64,000 bases of DNA, from the NCBI GenBank assembly GCA_015693905.1, contig CP065161.1, positions 1 through 64,000 on the forward strand, given 5' to 3'. The position numbers and the translations under genes were made by a program. Below, one piece after another: positions 19,988-29,302 of the stretch. This DNA is from Rhodobacterales bacterium HKCCA1288 (GTDB taxonomy: Bacteria; Pseudomonadota; Alphaproteobacteria; Rhodobacterales; Rhodobacteraceae). The notes under the pieces were generated by a model that was not told the DNA's origin, ran no database searches, and saw nothing but the letters and a program-made list of their open reading frames with translations. Every line of letters starts with the position of its first letter. Positions within the stretch are counted from its first letter, which is position 1.

Positions 19988-20170
19988 TGTCGGCAAGATC
20001 ACGCCGAATGTCACAGATAAGCCACTCTATTTTGTGGTAAATTTGCAATTTTCTGATGACGCGGCGCAGATTTATCGTTACTGTGATCCAAAAGAAACAC
20101 GAGGCAGTCAAACCCCAAGATATCTGGCGCAAGATCAGATCAGGGACGACAAAACAGGTGGACCGAGTAG

Positions 20171-21751
20171 ATGACCTTGAACCTTTCCATGCCCGACACA
20201 GGGACAGAGCTAAAACCACGGATCACCGTTTTCGGTGTGGGTGGCGCAGGCGGCAATGCCGTGAACAACATGATTGAGCAGGCCCTTGATGGCTGCGAAT
20301 TTGTTGTCGCGAATACCGATGCCCAAGCCTTGCAGCAATCCAAAGCGCCGCAGCGCATCCAGATCGGCGCGCGCGTGACCGAGGGTCTTGGGGCAGGGGC
20401 GCGCCCTTCTGTTGGGGCAAGCGCGGCAGAAGAATCCATCGAAGAGATCGTGGATCAATTGGCAGGCTCACATATGTGCTTCATCACCGCGGGCATGGGC
20501 GGTGGCACAGGCACGGGTGCGGCGCCAATCATCGCGCAAGCGGCGCGTGAACTGGGCGTTTTGACAGTGGGTGTGGTGACAAAGCCCTTCCAATTCGAAG
20601 GCGCCAAGCGGATGCGCCAAGCCGAAGAGGGCATTGAGCAACTGCAAAAGGTTGTTGATACGCTGATCATCATTCCGAACCAAAACCTGTTCCGTTTGGC
20701 CAATGAGAAAACCACCTTCACCGAAGCCTTCGCGATGGCGGATGATGTCCTCTATCAGGGCGTCAAAGGTGTGACGGATCTGATGGTGCGTCCGGGCCTG
20801 ATCAACCTTGACTTCGCGGATGTGCGCGCCGTCATGAACGAGATGGGCAAGGCCATGATGGGCACAGGCGAAGCCGAAGGCGAAACACGCGCCATTCAGG
20901 CCGCTGAAAAGGCCATCGCCAACCCGCTCTTGGATGAAATCAGCCTCAAAGGTGCAAAAGGCGTCTTGATCAATATCACAGGCGGCTATGATCTGACCTT
21001 GTTTGAATTGGACGAGGCCGCAAACCGCATTCGTGAAGAGGTTGACCCTGACGCGAATATCATCGTGGGCTCGACCCTTGATACCTCGATGGAAGGTCGG
21101 ATGCGTGTGTCTGTTGTGGCAACAGGTATCGATGTTTCTGAAATGCAGATGTACCAGCCAGAGCGCAGCTACACAGCCGCGCCTCAGCCTGTTGCAGAAG
21201 TTGTTGAAGAACAGCCTGCACCTGCCGAAGAAGTCGCAGAAGATCAATCGCCTGAGCCGTTCTTGTTCGATGATCTTGAGCGTGAAGTTACCTCTGAGCC
21301 CGCCCCGATGATGGAGGTGGATCACAACGAGGTTCCCGCGCCTGTGTATGACAGCGCGATGAGCAGCCCCGCCCCTGTCGCGGCTGACCCTGAGCCTGTT
21401 TACGAGCCTGAAGCGGCCAGCTTTACCGCCCCGATGCGTCCTGCAGCAGGCACGCCAAGCCCGCAGGCCTTGGATCGTCTGAAAAATGCAATCGCAACGC
21501 ATAATGCAACGACAGCACGCCCAACTGCGCCGCGCCCCGCATTGACGGAGAAACCCGCCGCGCCCCGCCGTGCCTTTGGGATTAATTCGCTGCTTGAGCG
21601 GATGACGGGTCAAAGCAACACAGACGCCCCCGTGAATCGCAGCCGCCCTGACCTCAGCGCGCAGCATCAGCCGATGATGGAGGATGACGCAGTCGACCCA
21701 GAGCAGGAGCGCATCGAAGTTCCTGCATTCCTGCGCCGCCAAGCGAATTAA
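20171..21751 (+). CDS. ftsZ: Cell division GTPase FtsZ
   Basis: 526 aa tubulin homologue forming the cytokinetic ring. GTP-binding motif GGGTGTG at residues 110-116; NTDAQAL near 48-54 and the T7-loop region [11 protein letters not shown] are intact. The globular domain ends near residue 320. A long Pro/Ala/Glu-rich disordered linker of roughly 180 residues follows, then the conserved C-terminal peptide [10 protein letters not shown] that binds FtsA. The long linker is an alphaproteobacterial trait. ATG start after a GGTGGACCGAGTAG leader; an intrinsic terminator follows at 21773. Confidence 0.98.
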   Translation: MTLNLSMPDTGTELKPRITVFGVGGAGGNAVNNMIEQALDGCEFVVANTDAQALQQSKAPQRIQIGARVTEGLGAGARPSVGASAAEESIEEIVDQLAGSHMCFITAGMGGGTGTGAAPIIAQAARELGVLTVGVVTKPFQFEGAKRMRQAEEGIEQLQKVVDTLIIIPNQNLFRLANEKTTFTEAFAMADDVLYQGVKGVTDLMVRPGLINLDFADVRAVMNEMGKAMMGTGEAEGETRAIQAAEKAIANPLLDEISLKGAKGVLINITGGYDLTLFELDEAANRIREEVDPDANIIVGSTLDTSMEGRMRVSVVATGIDVSEMQMYQPERSYTAAPQPVAEVVEEQPAPAEEVAEDQSPEPFLFDDLEREVTSEPAPMMEVDHNEVPAPVYDSAMSSPAPVAADPEPVYEPEAASFTAPMRPAAGTPSPQALDRLKNAIATHNATTARPTAPRPALTEKPAAPRRAFGINSLLERMTGQSNTDAPVNRSRPDLSAQHQPMMEDDAVDPEQERIEVPAFLRRQAN

Positions 21752-21772
21752 ATTTTCGAAAATATGACAGCG

Positions 21773-21803
21773 AAAAGGCCGATTTTGTGTCGGCCTTTTT
21801 CGT
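21773..21803 (+). terminator. Intrinsic terminator after ftsZ
   Basis: AAAAGGCCGA (21773-21782), 7-base loop, TCGGCCTTTTT (21790-21800) with further T residues close by. It marks the end of the dcw transcript, so lpxC needs its own promoter in 21804-22000. Confidence 0.88.
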
Positions 21804-21961
21804 TTTTAATCAAAGGATTAGATGAGTATCCTGTGGTCTTTGGCAAGATTCTGCCGATGCGTTTTTGCATTGTTGCAGAGAGTCACAAAGGTTGAATTGT
21901 CTCGCCCCCGCTCAGTTTGTATCACAGGCTTGCAGTCAGATGGGGTGGCTGTATTGGGGGC

Positions 21962-21977
21962 GCCCACGATTGTGGGC
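21962..21977. promoter_or_regulatory. Small inverted repeat just upstream of lpxC
   Basis: GCCCAC (21962-21967), GATT, GTGGGC (21972-21977): a perfect 6-bp stem directly in front of the first possible lpxC start (ATG 21980) and 23 bp before the preferred GTG 22001. If transcribed it could affect ribosome access; it may also be an operator. Confidence 0.3.
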
Positions 21978-22000
21978 ACATGACGACAGAAAGGTTTGCT

Positions 22001-22921
22001 GTGCAAGCAACGCTGAAAAAATCTGCAAGTTTCAAAGGTGTAGGCCTTCATGGGGGAAAGCCTGTTACCTTGACCATCCATCCAAGCGTGGCCGATAGCG
22101 GCATTTGGTTCAATCGGGTGGATGTGCGCGATGCGGATCCGCTGATCCCCGCGCGCTATGATGCGGTTCCAGAAAGCCGCCTTTGCACAAAGATTTCCAA
22201 CGCTGATGGGGTTTCCGTTTCGACCATTGAACATTTGATGGCGGCATTGGCGGGCTGTGGTATCCACAATGCGCGTGTCGATATTGATGCCGAGGAAGTG
22301 CCCATTTTGGATGGCTCGGCGGTTGAATTTGTGCGCGGCCTTCTTGCTGCGGGTATCGCGCCGCAAGATCGCCCCATCTATGCGATTGAAATCCTGAAGA
22401 AAGTGACTGTGCGTGATGGCGATAGCGAAGCATCGCTTTCGCCTGCCTCGCATCTGACAATGGCCTTTTCGATTGATTTCCCTGATCCTGCGATTGGGGT
22501 GCAGCATCGCCACGCGGATTTGGCCAATGGGCGTTTCGTGCGCGAACTCTGTGACAGCCGCACATTCTGTCGCCAATCCGATGTTGAGGCGATGTGGAAT
22601 GCGGGTCTGGCCCTTGGTGGATCCTATGACAACGCTGTGGTTGTGGATGGTGATGATGTGCTGTCCCCCGGTGGTTTTCGTCATGCGGATGAGGCTGTGC
22701 GCCACAAAATGCTTGATGCTCTTGGTGATTTGGCCTTGGCAGGCAATCCGATCCTTGGCCATTACGAAGGCGTGCGTGCAGGCCATATGTTGACCAATCG
22801 CCTGCTGCGCGCGCTATTTGCCATGCCTGATGCGATGCGTTTGGTGCAATGTGACGCCCAGACAGCCGCCCATTTGCCTGGCATGGGGGTTGGCCAACAT
22901 GATTTGGCGCATGTTGCTTGA
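22001..22921 (+). CDS. lpxC: UDP-3-O-acyl-N-acetylglucosamine deacetylase LpxC
   Basis: 306 aa from GTG 22001, which has GAAAGG six bases upstream and gives the usual LpxC N-terminus (QATLKKSASFKGVGLHGGKP). The ATG at 21980 adds seven residues and cannot be excluded. Zn-dependent enzyme committing to lipid A synthesis. Zn ligands are seen in STIEHLMAALAG, in the histidine of GGFRHADEAVRHKMLDALGD and in its aspartate; the catalytic HxxxD region is in that same block. Its presence means the outer membrane contains lipopolysaccharide. Linkage of ftsZ and lpxC is conserved in proteobacteria. Confidence 0.95.
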   Translation: MQATLKKSASFKGVGLHGGKPVTLTIHPSVADSGIWFNRVDVRDADPLIPARYDAVPESRLCTKISNADGVSVSTIEHLMAALAGCGIHNARVDIDAEEVPILDGSAVEFVRGLLAAGIAPQDRPIYAIEILKKVTVRDGDSEASLSPASHLTMAFSIDFPDPAIGVQHRHADLANGRFVRELCDSRTFCRQSDVEAMWNAGLALGGSYDNAVVVDGDDVLSPGGFRHADEAVRHKMLDALGDLALAGNPILGHYEGVRAGHMLTNRLLRALFAMPDAMRLVQCDAQTAAHLPGMGVGQHDLAHVA

Positions 22922-23018
22922 GGCAATCTGACGTTTTGCCCTTCCGATTAATGTGCTAACACCCTAGGAATAAGATACCCAAGATTTGGGGTTGGGCGGA
23001 TTTCTACAGGGTAGATAG

Positions 23019-23912
23019 ATGAACGACACGTCACGCGCGCATGGATTTTCACGAAAGCTTGGGCTTGGTCTGCTGATCCTGTCGCTTGGGGTGACGGCCT
23101 GTGGCCCGCGCGCCGATGGTGAGCCGCGCCGTGGTCTCTTTGGGCCGCGTGTGGTGGAACAGCCCCTTGAGGCCCTGACCGCCGAAGAAATTTACAACCG
23201 GGCCGAGTTTGAGCTTGAAAATAACGATGATCCAGAGGCAGCCGCGCCTTTGTTCCTAGAGGTTGAACGCCTGCATCCCTATTCGGAATGGGCCAAGCGC
23301 GGGTTGATCATGGCCGCCTTCAGCCATCATGAGGCGCGCCAATACGAAGAGGCGCGGGTTGCCGCACAGCGCTTTATCGAATTTTATCCTGCCGATGATG
23401 ATGCCGCCTATGCGCAATATCTTTTGGCGTTGAGCTATTATGATCAGATTGAACAGGTGGGCCGCGACCAAGGTTTGACTTTTCAAGCCCTGCAAGCCCT
23501 GCGCGCGGTGATCGAACTTTACCCTGATAGCGAATTCGCCAATTCCGCCGCTTTGAAATTCGATTTGGCTTTTGATCATTTGGCAGCAAAAGAAATGGAA
23601 ATTGGCCGCTACTATCTTGAGCGCCAACATTACATGGCGGCAATCAACCGCTTTCGTGTCGTTGTCGAAGAGTTCCAAACAACCTCGCACACGCCTGAGG
23701 CGCTGATGCGCTTGGTTGAGGCCTATCTTTCTTTGGGTCTGACGGATGAGGCGCAAACTGCGGGCGCGATATTGGGCTATAACTTCCAATCTTCGCCCTT
23801 CTACGAAGATGCTTATCGTCAATTGCAGGGGCAGGGCCTCGAGCCTGAACCGCAAGGTGAGGGTTGGTTGCGCGGCATTTGGAACAACACGATCCGTGGG
23901 GCGTGGCTCTAG
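23019..23912 (+). CDS. bamD: Outer-membrane assembly lipoprotein BamD
   Basis: 297 aa. Lipoprotein signal with hydrophobic segment LGLGLLILSLGVTAC; the lipobox cysteine is near residue 28 (VTAC-GP). The mature part consists of TPR-like helical repeats: AEEIYNRAEFELENNDDPEAA, interrupted here, then ERLHPYSEWAKRGLIMAAF and IELYPDSEFANSAAL. This matches BamD/ComL, an essential component of the BAM complex that folds outer-membrane beta-barrel proteins. The order lpxC-bamD-recN is normal in Rhodobacterales. Confidence 0.94.
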   Translation: MNDTSRAHGFSRKLGLGLLILSLGVTACGPRADGEPRRGLFGPRVVEQPLEALTAEEIYNRAEFELENNDDPEAAAPLFLEVERLHPYSEWAKRGLIMAAFSHHEARQYEEARVAAQRFIEFYPADDDAAYAQYLLALSYYDQIEQVGRDQGLTFQALQALRAVIELYPDSEFANSAALKFDLAFDHLAAKEMEIGRYYLERQHYMAAINRFRVVVEEFQTTSHTPEALMRLVEAYLSLGLTDEAQTAGAILGYNFQSSPFYEDAYRQLQGQGLEPEPQGEGWLRGIWNNTIRGAWL

Positions 23913-23935
23913 GTCACTGAACGGGGGCATGGCCG

Positions 23936-25594
23936 ATGCTGCGGCATCTCGAAATTCGCGATCTTCTGTTGATTGATCATCTCAGCCTTGAGTTTCAGGC
24001 GGGGTTGAATGTTTTGACGGGGGAAACGGGCGCGGGGAAATCCATTCTTCTTGACGCGCTTGGCTTTGTCTTGGGCTGGCGGGGCCGTGCCGATTTAGTG
24101 CGCCAAGGTGCAGAACAGGGCGAGGTATCCGCCGTATTTGATCTGCCCATGGATCACCCTGTTCAGGCAATTTTGGCGGAGGCGGGTCTCCCCTCTGGCC
24201 CTGAATTGATCTTGCGCCGTATCAACACCCAAGACGGGCGCAAGACCGCATGGGTGAATGATCGCCGGGCAAGTGGTGATGTTCTGCGCGCCCTGTCGGA
24301 TGTTTTGGTCGAATTGCACGGCCAGCATGATGATCGCGGTCTGCTTGACCCGCGCGGACATCGTGCGCTGCTCGATGAGTTTGGCGGCCATAGCGATGAT
24401 TTGGCCGCGTTGAGCGCGCTGTGGCGGGCGCGCAGCAAGGCCGCATCTGCCCATAAAGCGGCGCTAGACGATCTCGAAAAAATTCGCGCTGAGGAAGATT
24501 TCCTGCGCCACGCTGTGGCCGAGTTCGAATCCCTTGCCCCCGCAGCGGGTGAGGAAGATGCGCTTGATGCCAAGCGCCGCCTTATGCAAGGGGCCGAGCG
24601 GTTGCGGGAAGATGTGGCGCGGCTTGTCGCCATTTTGTCGGATCAGGGGGCTGAGGGGCAGATTGGCGATGCGCTGCGCCTTGTGGCTGGGTTGTCGGAT
24701 CGTAGCGATGGCGCCTTGGACGAGGCACTGGCCGCCCTAGAGCGCGCCAATCTCGAATTGGGCGAAGCGCAACGCGTTGTGGGCGATTTTGCAGATCGTT
24801 TGATTTTCAATCCGCAGGATTTGGAAGAAACCGAAGATCGCCTTTTTGCTTTGCGCGCTTTGGCCCGCAAACACGGCGTTCTATGTGATGCCTTGCCAGA
24901 GATGTGGCAGGATTTGCAAACCCGCCTGAGCGCGATTGAAGGAGGGGATGCGCATTTGGCTGCTCTTGCCGCCGCCGAAGCCGCCGCAGATCAGGCTTAT
25001 CACGCGGCAGCCACCGCCTTGCGCAGCAAACGTGAGGCAGCGGCGCGCACCCTTGATGCGGCGATGGCGGGGGAATTGGCCCCGTTGAAAATGGAACGCG
25101 CGGTCTTCACCACCGCGCTCACTGATGCCCCCGCAGGGCCAGAGGGGATTGATGCCGTGACCTTCACTGTGGCCACCAATCCTGGCGCGCCTGCAGGGCC
25201 CTTGAACAAGATCGCCTCGGGCGGAGAATTGTCACGGTTCCTCTTAGCGTTAAAGGTGTGCCTCACGCGGCAAGAATCTGATATAACGATGATTTTTGAT
25301 GAAATCGACCGCGGTGTTGGGGGGGCGACCGCCGATGCCGTAGGGCGCCGTTTGGCCGCGTTGGCGCAAGGGGGGCAGGTCTTGGTTGTGACCCACAGCC
25401 CGCAGGTTGCGGCCCTTGGCGCGCATCATTGGCGCGTCTCAAAAGCGGTTGAAAATGAGACCACACTCAGCACCGTGACGCCGCTTGATGCCGATGCCCG
25501 TGTCGATGAGATTGCGCGCATGATTTCTGGGGATGTCATTACAGACGCCGCGCGCGAGGCGGCGCGTGCCTTGGTGTTCCAGGCTCAGCTTTAG
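23936..25594 (+). CDS. recN: DNA repair protein RecN
   Basis: 552 aa SMC-like ATPase involved in double-strand break repair. Walker A GETGAGKS at residues 29-36 in the N-terminal head. Long helical arms rich in Ala/Arg/Glu occupy about 160-370. The C-terminal head has the ABC signature NKIASGGELSRFLLALK and the Walker B DITMIFDEIDRGVGG, then LVVTHSPQVAALG. ATG start 23 bp after bamD. The stop TAG overlaps the stop of the convergent monooxygenase gene by 4 bp. No obvious LexA box was seen upstream. Confidence 0.96.
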   Translation: MLRHLEIRDLLLIDHLSLEFQAGLNVLTGETGAGKSILLDALGFVLGWRGRADLVRQGAEQGEVSAVFDLPMDHPVQAILAEAGLPSGPELILRRINTQDGRKTAWVNDRRASGDVLRALSDVLVELHGQHDDRGLLDPRGHRALLDEFGGHSDDLAALSALWRARSKAASAHKAALDDLEKIRAEEDFLRHAVAEFESLAPAAGEEDALDAKRRLMQGAERLREDVARLVAILSDQGAEGQIGDALRLVAGLSDRSDGALDEALAALERANLELGEAQRVVGDFADRLIFNPQDLEETEDRLFALRALARKHGVLCDALPEMWQDLQTRLSAIEGGDAHLAALAAAEAAADQAYHAAATALRSKREAAARTLDAAMAGELAPLKMERAVFTTALTDAPAGPEGIDAVTFTVATNPGAPAGPLNKIASGGELSRFLLALKVCLTRQESDITMIFDEIDRGVGGATADAVGRRLAALAQGGQVLVVTHSPQVAALGAHHWRVSKAVENETTLSTVTPLDADARVDEIARMISGDVITDAAREAARALVFQAQL

Positions 25595-26802
25595 CGCGCT
25601 GCCCGCGCGCCAAGCCCCGCGCGCATCAAGATTTGGCGCACAGGTTTCACCGAGTAAAAACTGTTCAGCGCCTTCATCCGCAAATCGCGCAAGCCTTGAT
25701 CATCGGCCATCGAGGCGCGATTGAGCGCATCCACCCCTGCCACGCGGGCGGCAATCTCGGCATGGCGTGCGCGTTCATATTTTTGCAACATGGCAGTCTC
25801 ACCCAATCGGTCAGGCGCGGCCTTGGCCAGATCAAGCAGGGTCGCCATATCGGCAAGGCTCATGTTGAGGCCCTGCGCGCCAATCGGGGGAACCACATGC
25901 GCGGCCTCGGCCACCAAGGCGAGACGCTCGCCTGTCAGGCGATGCGCCACTTGCGAAATGATCGGCCAGATCGTGCGCTGTGAAATCAGACGCAAGGGCC
26001 CATAAAGCTCGGCAGAGCGCGTGCGCATTTCATCCTCAAACGCGGGTTGGGGGAGGGCATAGAGGCGTTCTGCCTCTGGCCCGCGTTCCATCCAAACCAC
26101 GGCGGAGGAGGGTTTGCCTTCGTAATCTGGCAACGGCACAAGGGTAAATGGCCCGCCCGAGCGATGCACCTCGGTCGAGATATTATCATGCGGGTGGTCA
26201 TGGCTGACAGCAAAGGCTAAGGCCTTTTGACCATAGCGCAAGGTCGTCACTGGGATGCCCGCCGCCTTGCGCATGGGGGAATTGCGCCCGTCTGCCGCAA
26301 TCACCAAACGGGCCCGCACACGGGTGCCATCGGTGAGGGTGACGCGCGCCTCTGCGCTGCGGGTGAGTAAGGATTTCGTGCCAACGCCCGCCCGAAAGGT
26401 GACATGATCCAATTCAGAAATCCGAGCCAAACCTTCACGGCGCAACAGCCAATTGGGCAGGTTCCACCCAAATGGCAAATCCGAGATATCGCTTGCGTTG
26501 AAATCATGCGCGCTGCGCGCCACGGCCTCGACCCCGCCTGCGTCCACGATGCGCATGATCTGCAAGGGCATTGCATGCGGTGCAAAATGCCGCCACAGCC
26601 CCGCCTGATCGAGAAAGTCGCGCGAGGGCTGTAAAAACGCGGTGCTGCGCAGATCGGAGCCTTCTGCATCGCGGGTGGTAATCGGCGCGCTTGGGTCTAC
26701 GCAAAGAACGGAAAAACCTGCCGCACCAAAGGCAGAGGCGGCAATCAGCCCTGCAATGCCGCCACCCGAAATCAGAATATCTGTGTCGATCATATCGCTC
26801 AT
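25591..26802 (-). CDS. UbiH/COQ6-family FAD-dependent monooxygenase
   Basis: 403 aa flavoprotein hydroxylase. The dinucleotide-binding motif DILISGGGIAGLIAASAFGA is at the N-terminus, the DG motif is RLVIAADGRNSPMRKA, and the second FAD motif is LVAEAAHVVPPIGAQGLNMS. In that last motif the usual GDAAH aspartate is replaced by glutamate. Family members hydroxylate the ubiquinone ring; Rhodobacterales commonly carry several (UbiH, UbiF, UbiL-like), so the ring position cannot be assigned. It converges on recN with a TTAG stop overlap. Confidence 0.85.
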   Translation of the reverse strand: MSDMIDTDILISGGGIAGLIAASAFGAAGFSVLCVDPSAPITTRDAEGSDLRSTAFLQPSRDFLDQAGLWRHFAPHAMPLQIMRIVDAGGVEAVARSAHDFNASDISDLPFGWNLPNWLLRREGLARISELDHVTFRAGVGTKSLLTRSAEARVTLTDGTRVRARLVIAADGRNSPMRKAAGIPVTTLRYGQKALAFAVSHDHPHDNISTEVHRSGGPFTLVPLPDYEGKPSSAVVWMERGPEAERLYALPQPAFEDEMRTRSAELYGPLRLISQRTIWPIISQVAHRLTGERLALVAEAAHVVPPIGAQGLNMSLADMATLLDLAKAAPDRLGETAMLQKYERARHAEIAARVAGVDALNRASMADDQGLRDLRMKALNSFYSVKPVRQILMRAGLGARAAR

Positions 26803-26842
26803 GATCTCTTAAATAGGCCGCACCCTGCCGCGCGTCCAAGCG

Positions 26843-27865
26843 TCATTTTCGCGCGGCCCATCGTGCCGCCCGCGGATCCATCACCCGCCGCCACAGCGGC
26901 GGCACCGTTGCCAAGGCGGCCATGACAGGAAGGCTGTAGGGCAGGCGCGGGTGATCTGGAGCACAGCTTAGTTCCACATAGCTGCGGGTCGGATTGAGGT
27001 GGTGGTCTGAATGCAGCGGCGCGGCCAAGAGCATGTTGGTGCTAAAGGGGCGCGGTGCGTTCCAGCTGTCTTGCGCAGATTGCGGCGCGGGGCGGCCATC
27101 TGCGTCAATGGCGCGGCGCAGCCCGTAATGTTGGATGTAATCGGATAACATCACTTGGATATGGAAGAGGGCGGCCACCAACAGAAATGCGGTCAAAGCC
27201 AAACCACCCCCCGCGGCGAAGGCATAGATCAGGAACAGCGCCGTAAGCGCGATATGCCACGGATAGGGATGCGCCCATGTGACACCGCCACGGCGCGCAG
27301 TCTCGCGGGCAAGCGCCCCGTGAAAGGAGCCCCACCATGCCCGCGTAAGATAAGCCCAAAACCCAACCCCAAGCGCGGGGCTATTTGGGTCGCGCGCGGT
27401 TGCAACATGGGGGTGATGGATCAACAAATGGGCCGAGGCGTGATGCCCCATCCCAAGGCTTGCATAAAGGCTATGCCCCAAGCGCCGCGCGGCACGGCTG
27501 GGGTGGTGGATCAATTCATGCGCATTGGGGTGCGTGATCTGTCCTGCAAATGATGCCAGCGCAAAGGTGAAGATCAGGGAGGCAAGTCCCCCCCGTTGCA
27601 CCACAAAAGGCAGGGCAAGGATAAGACCAATATGACCGATCCCCAAAATCCATTGCAGGGCCAGTGCCCCATGTCGGTTGGGGCGCGCAGATACGCCGCT
27701 TGGGCGGGAGAGCTGCGGACTGAGATGGTCAACCAGACCCGCCACCACCGTCAGCACAATCAGCGCAAACAGCCCAAATGGGCCTCGTGCGAAAACCTCA
27801 AGCCACAATAGCCCAAAAGGCAACAATGTTGCGCCTGCGAATAGAACAATGGGCGGAAGTTTCAT
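26843..27865 (-). CDS. AlkB-like membrane di-iron alkane/fatty-acid hydroxylase
   Basis: 340 aa from the ATG at 27865; a TTG 28 codons upstream is unlikely. Hydrophobic segments alternate with the histidine boxes of the AlkB/desaturase superfamily: HELIHH (116-121), HH plus HLLIHH (141-151), YIQHYG (243-248) and HSDHH (285-289). This order and the YxxHYG box fit alkane 1-monooxygenase better than a simple desaturase. Known chemistry: terminal hydroxylation using O2 and electrons from rubredoxin. No rubredoxin or rubredoxin reductase gene is adjacent, so the electron donor and substrate remain open. It is 40 bp downstream of the start of the monooxygenase gene on the same strand. Confidence 0.82.
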   Translation of the reverse strand: MKLPPIVLFAGATLLPFGLLWLEVFARGPFGLFALIVLTVVAGLVDHLSPQLSRPSGVSARPNRHGALALQWILGIGHIGLILALPFVVQRGGLASLIFTFALASFAGQITHPNAHELIHHPSRAARRLGHSLYASLGMGHHASAHLLIHHPHVATARDPNSPALGVGFWAYLTRAWWGSFHGALARETARRGGVTWAHPYPWHIALTALFLIYAFAAGGGLALTAFLLVAALFHIQVMLSDYIQHYGLRRAIDADGRPAPQSAQDSWNAPRPFSTNMLLAAPLHSDHHLNPTRSYVELSCAPDHPRLPYSLPVMAALATVPPLWRRVMDPRAARWAARK

Positions 27866-28006
27866 TCCCGCAAAACCCCGTCTGTGATCTGGCCAAATCA
27901 AGTGCTGAAAACTTACCCGCAGGGGCCAATCAGTGCAAAGCCTTTGCAATGCCCCGCGCGGCGTATTAGGGGAAGGGACGTAAGGTAAAAGGCGGTTTTT
28001 GAGCGA

Positions 28007-29284
28007 ATGTCATTTTTCAAGAAAATGAAAGAGCGGCTCTTTAAGTCTTCGTCCAAGATTGACGAAGGGTTAGAGGCTTTGGTGGCCGAAGGCGCCACTG
28101 ATGATATGGCCCCTGAGATAGTCGAAGAAACTGCCGAAGCAGCCGAGCGCATAAGTGAGGGGCAGCAGGCACCAGAGCCAGAACCTGCGCTAGAACCTGA
28201 ACCACAAGCCGAGCCAGAGCTAGAGCAAAGCCAAGACCCTGAGGGTGCCCCTGAGGATGCTGCAGAACCTGCCGCGGTGGAAGAACCGCAGCCGCAACCA
28301 GTCGCCCGCCCCGCGACTGAGAGCGCGCAGGCGGAGGCGGCGAAACCACCTAAACCTGCGCCCGAACCTGCGCCCGAACCCGCGCCTGCAGCGAAGCCAA
28401 GCCTGTTGCGCCGCTTGGTGGGTGGAGGCGCTGCGCCCGTTGCTAAGCGCGTGATTGATGATGAGATGATCGAGGAATTGGAAGAAATCCTCATCAGCGC
28501 AGATTTGGGGGTGGAAACCGCCCTTGCGCTTTCGTCAAATCTGGCCTCCGAACATTTTGGCCGCCGCATGAGCGTGGCCGAGATCAAAGCGGCGCTTGCC
28601 CGCGATGTGGCCCGAGTTATGGGAGCTGTGGCCAAGCCGATGCCGATTTACCCCAAACGGCCGCAGGTGGTGTTGGTGGTTGGTGTGAACGGGTCTGGCA
28701 AGACCACAACCATCGGTAAATTGGCCAGTCAATTCAAAGCTGCGGGGAAATCCGTTGTCATTGCCGCCTGCGATACATTTCGTGCGGCAGCGGTTGAGCA
28801 ATTGGAGATTTGGGGCAATCGCGCTGGCGTGCCTGTGCTGCGTGCCGAAACGGGGGGCGATCCCGCAGCCTTGGCCTTTGATGCAATGGCGCGGGCCGAA
28901 GCCGATGGGGCCGATTTGCTGCTTATTGATACGGCGGGGCGGTTACAGAACCGCGCGGATTTGATGGAAGAATTGGCCAAAATCGTGCGGGTGATCCGCA
29001 AAAAAGACCCTGATGCGCCGCATAACACGCTGTTGGTTCTTGATGCGACCACGGGCCAAAACGCGCTCAGACAGGTCGAAGAATTCCGTAAGATATCGGA
29101 TGTCAGCGGCCTGATCATGACCAAGCTTGATGGCACGGCCAAGGGCGGTATCCTTGTGGCATTGGCCGATAAATTTGGCCTGCCCATTCACGCCATTGGT
29201 TTGGGCGAGCAGATTGACGACCTCGCCCCCTTTGATCCCGAAGAATTTGCAAACGCGCTTATGGGGTTGGAGAGCAATGCGTAA
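28007..29284 (+). CDS. ftsY: Signal recognition particle receptor FtsY
   Basis: 425 aa. A short basic amphipathic start (MSFFKKMKERLF) precedes a low-complexity acidic/proline-rich A domain of about 120 residues made of repeated PEPxPEP-like units. The NG GTPase domain follows: G1 GVNGSGKTTTIGKLA, G2/G3 region CDTFRAAAVEQLEIW and LLIDTAGRLQNR, and G4 TKLDGTAKGG. It receives SRP-ribosome complexes at the inner membrane for co-translational insertion. Head-to-head with the AlkB-like gene. Confidence 0.96.
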   Translation: MSFFKKMKERLFKSSSKIDEGLEALVAEGATDDMAPEIVEETAEAAERISEGQQAPEPEPALEPEPQAEPELEQSQDPEGAPEDAAEPAAVEEPQPQPVARPATESAQAEAAKPPKPAPEPAPEPAPAAKPSLLRRLVGGGAAPVAKRVIDDEMIEELEEILISADLGVETALALSSNLASEHFGRRMSVAEIKAALARDVARVMGAVAKPMPIYPKRPQVVLVVGVNGSGKTTTIGKLASQFKAAGKSVVIAACDTFRAAAVEQLEIWGNRAGVPVLRAETGGDPAALAFDAMARAEADGADLLLIDTAGRLQNRADLMEELAKIVRVIRKKDPDAPHNTLLVLDATTGQNALRQVEEFRKISDVSGLIMTKLDGTAKGGILVALADKFGLPIHAIGLGEQIDDLAPFDPEEFANALMGLESNA

Positions 29285-29302
29285 CAGGGTGGAGGGTCGC
29301 CC

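Noticed and set aside
20468-21742. 424-codon minus-strand open frame within ftsZ
   Set aside because: Antisense shadow of ftsZ; Cys/His/Arg-rich translation, no start signal.
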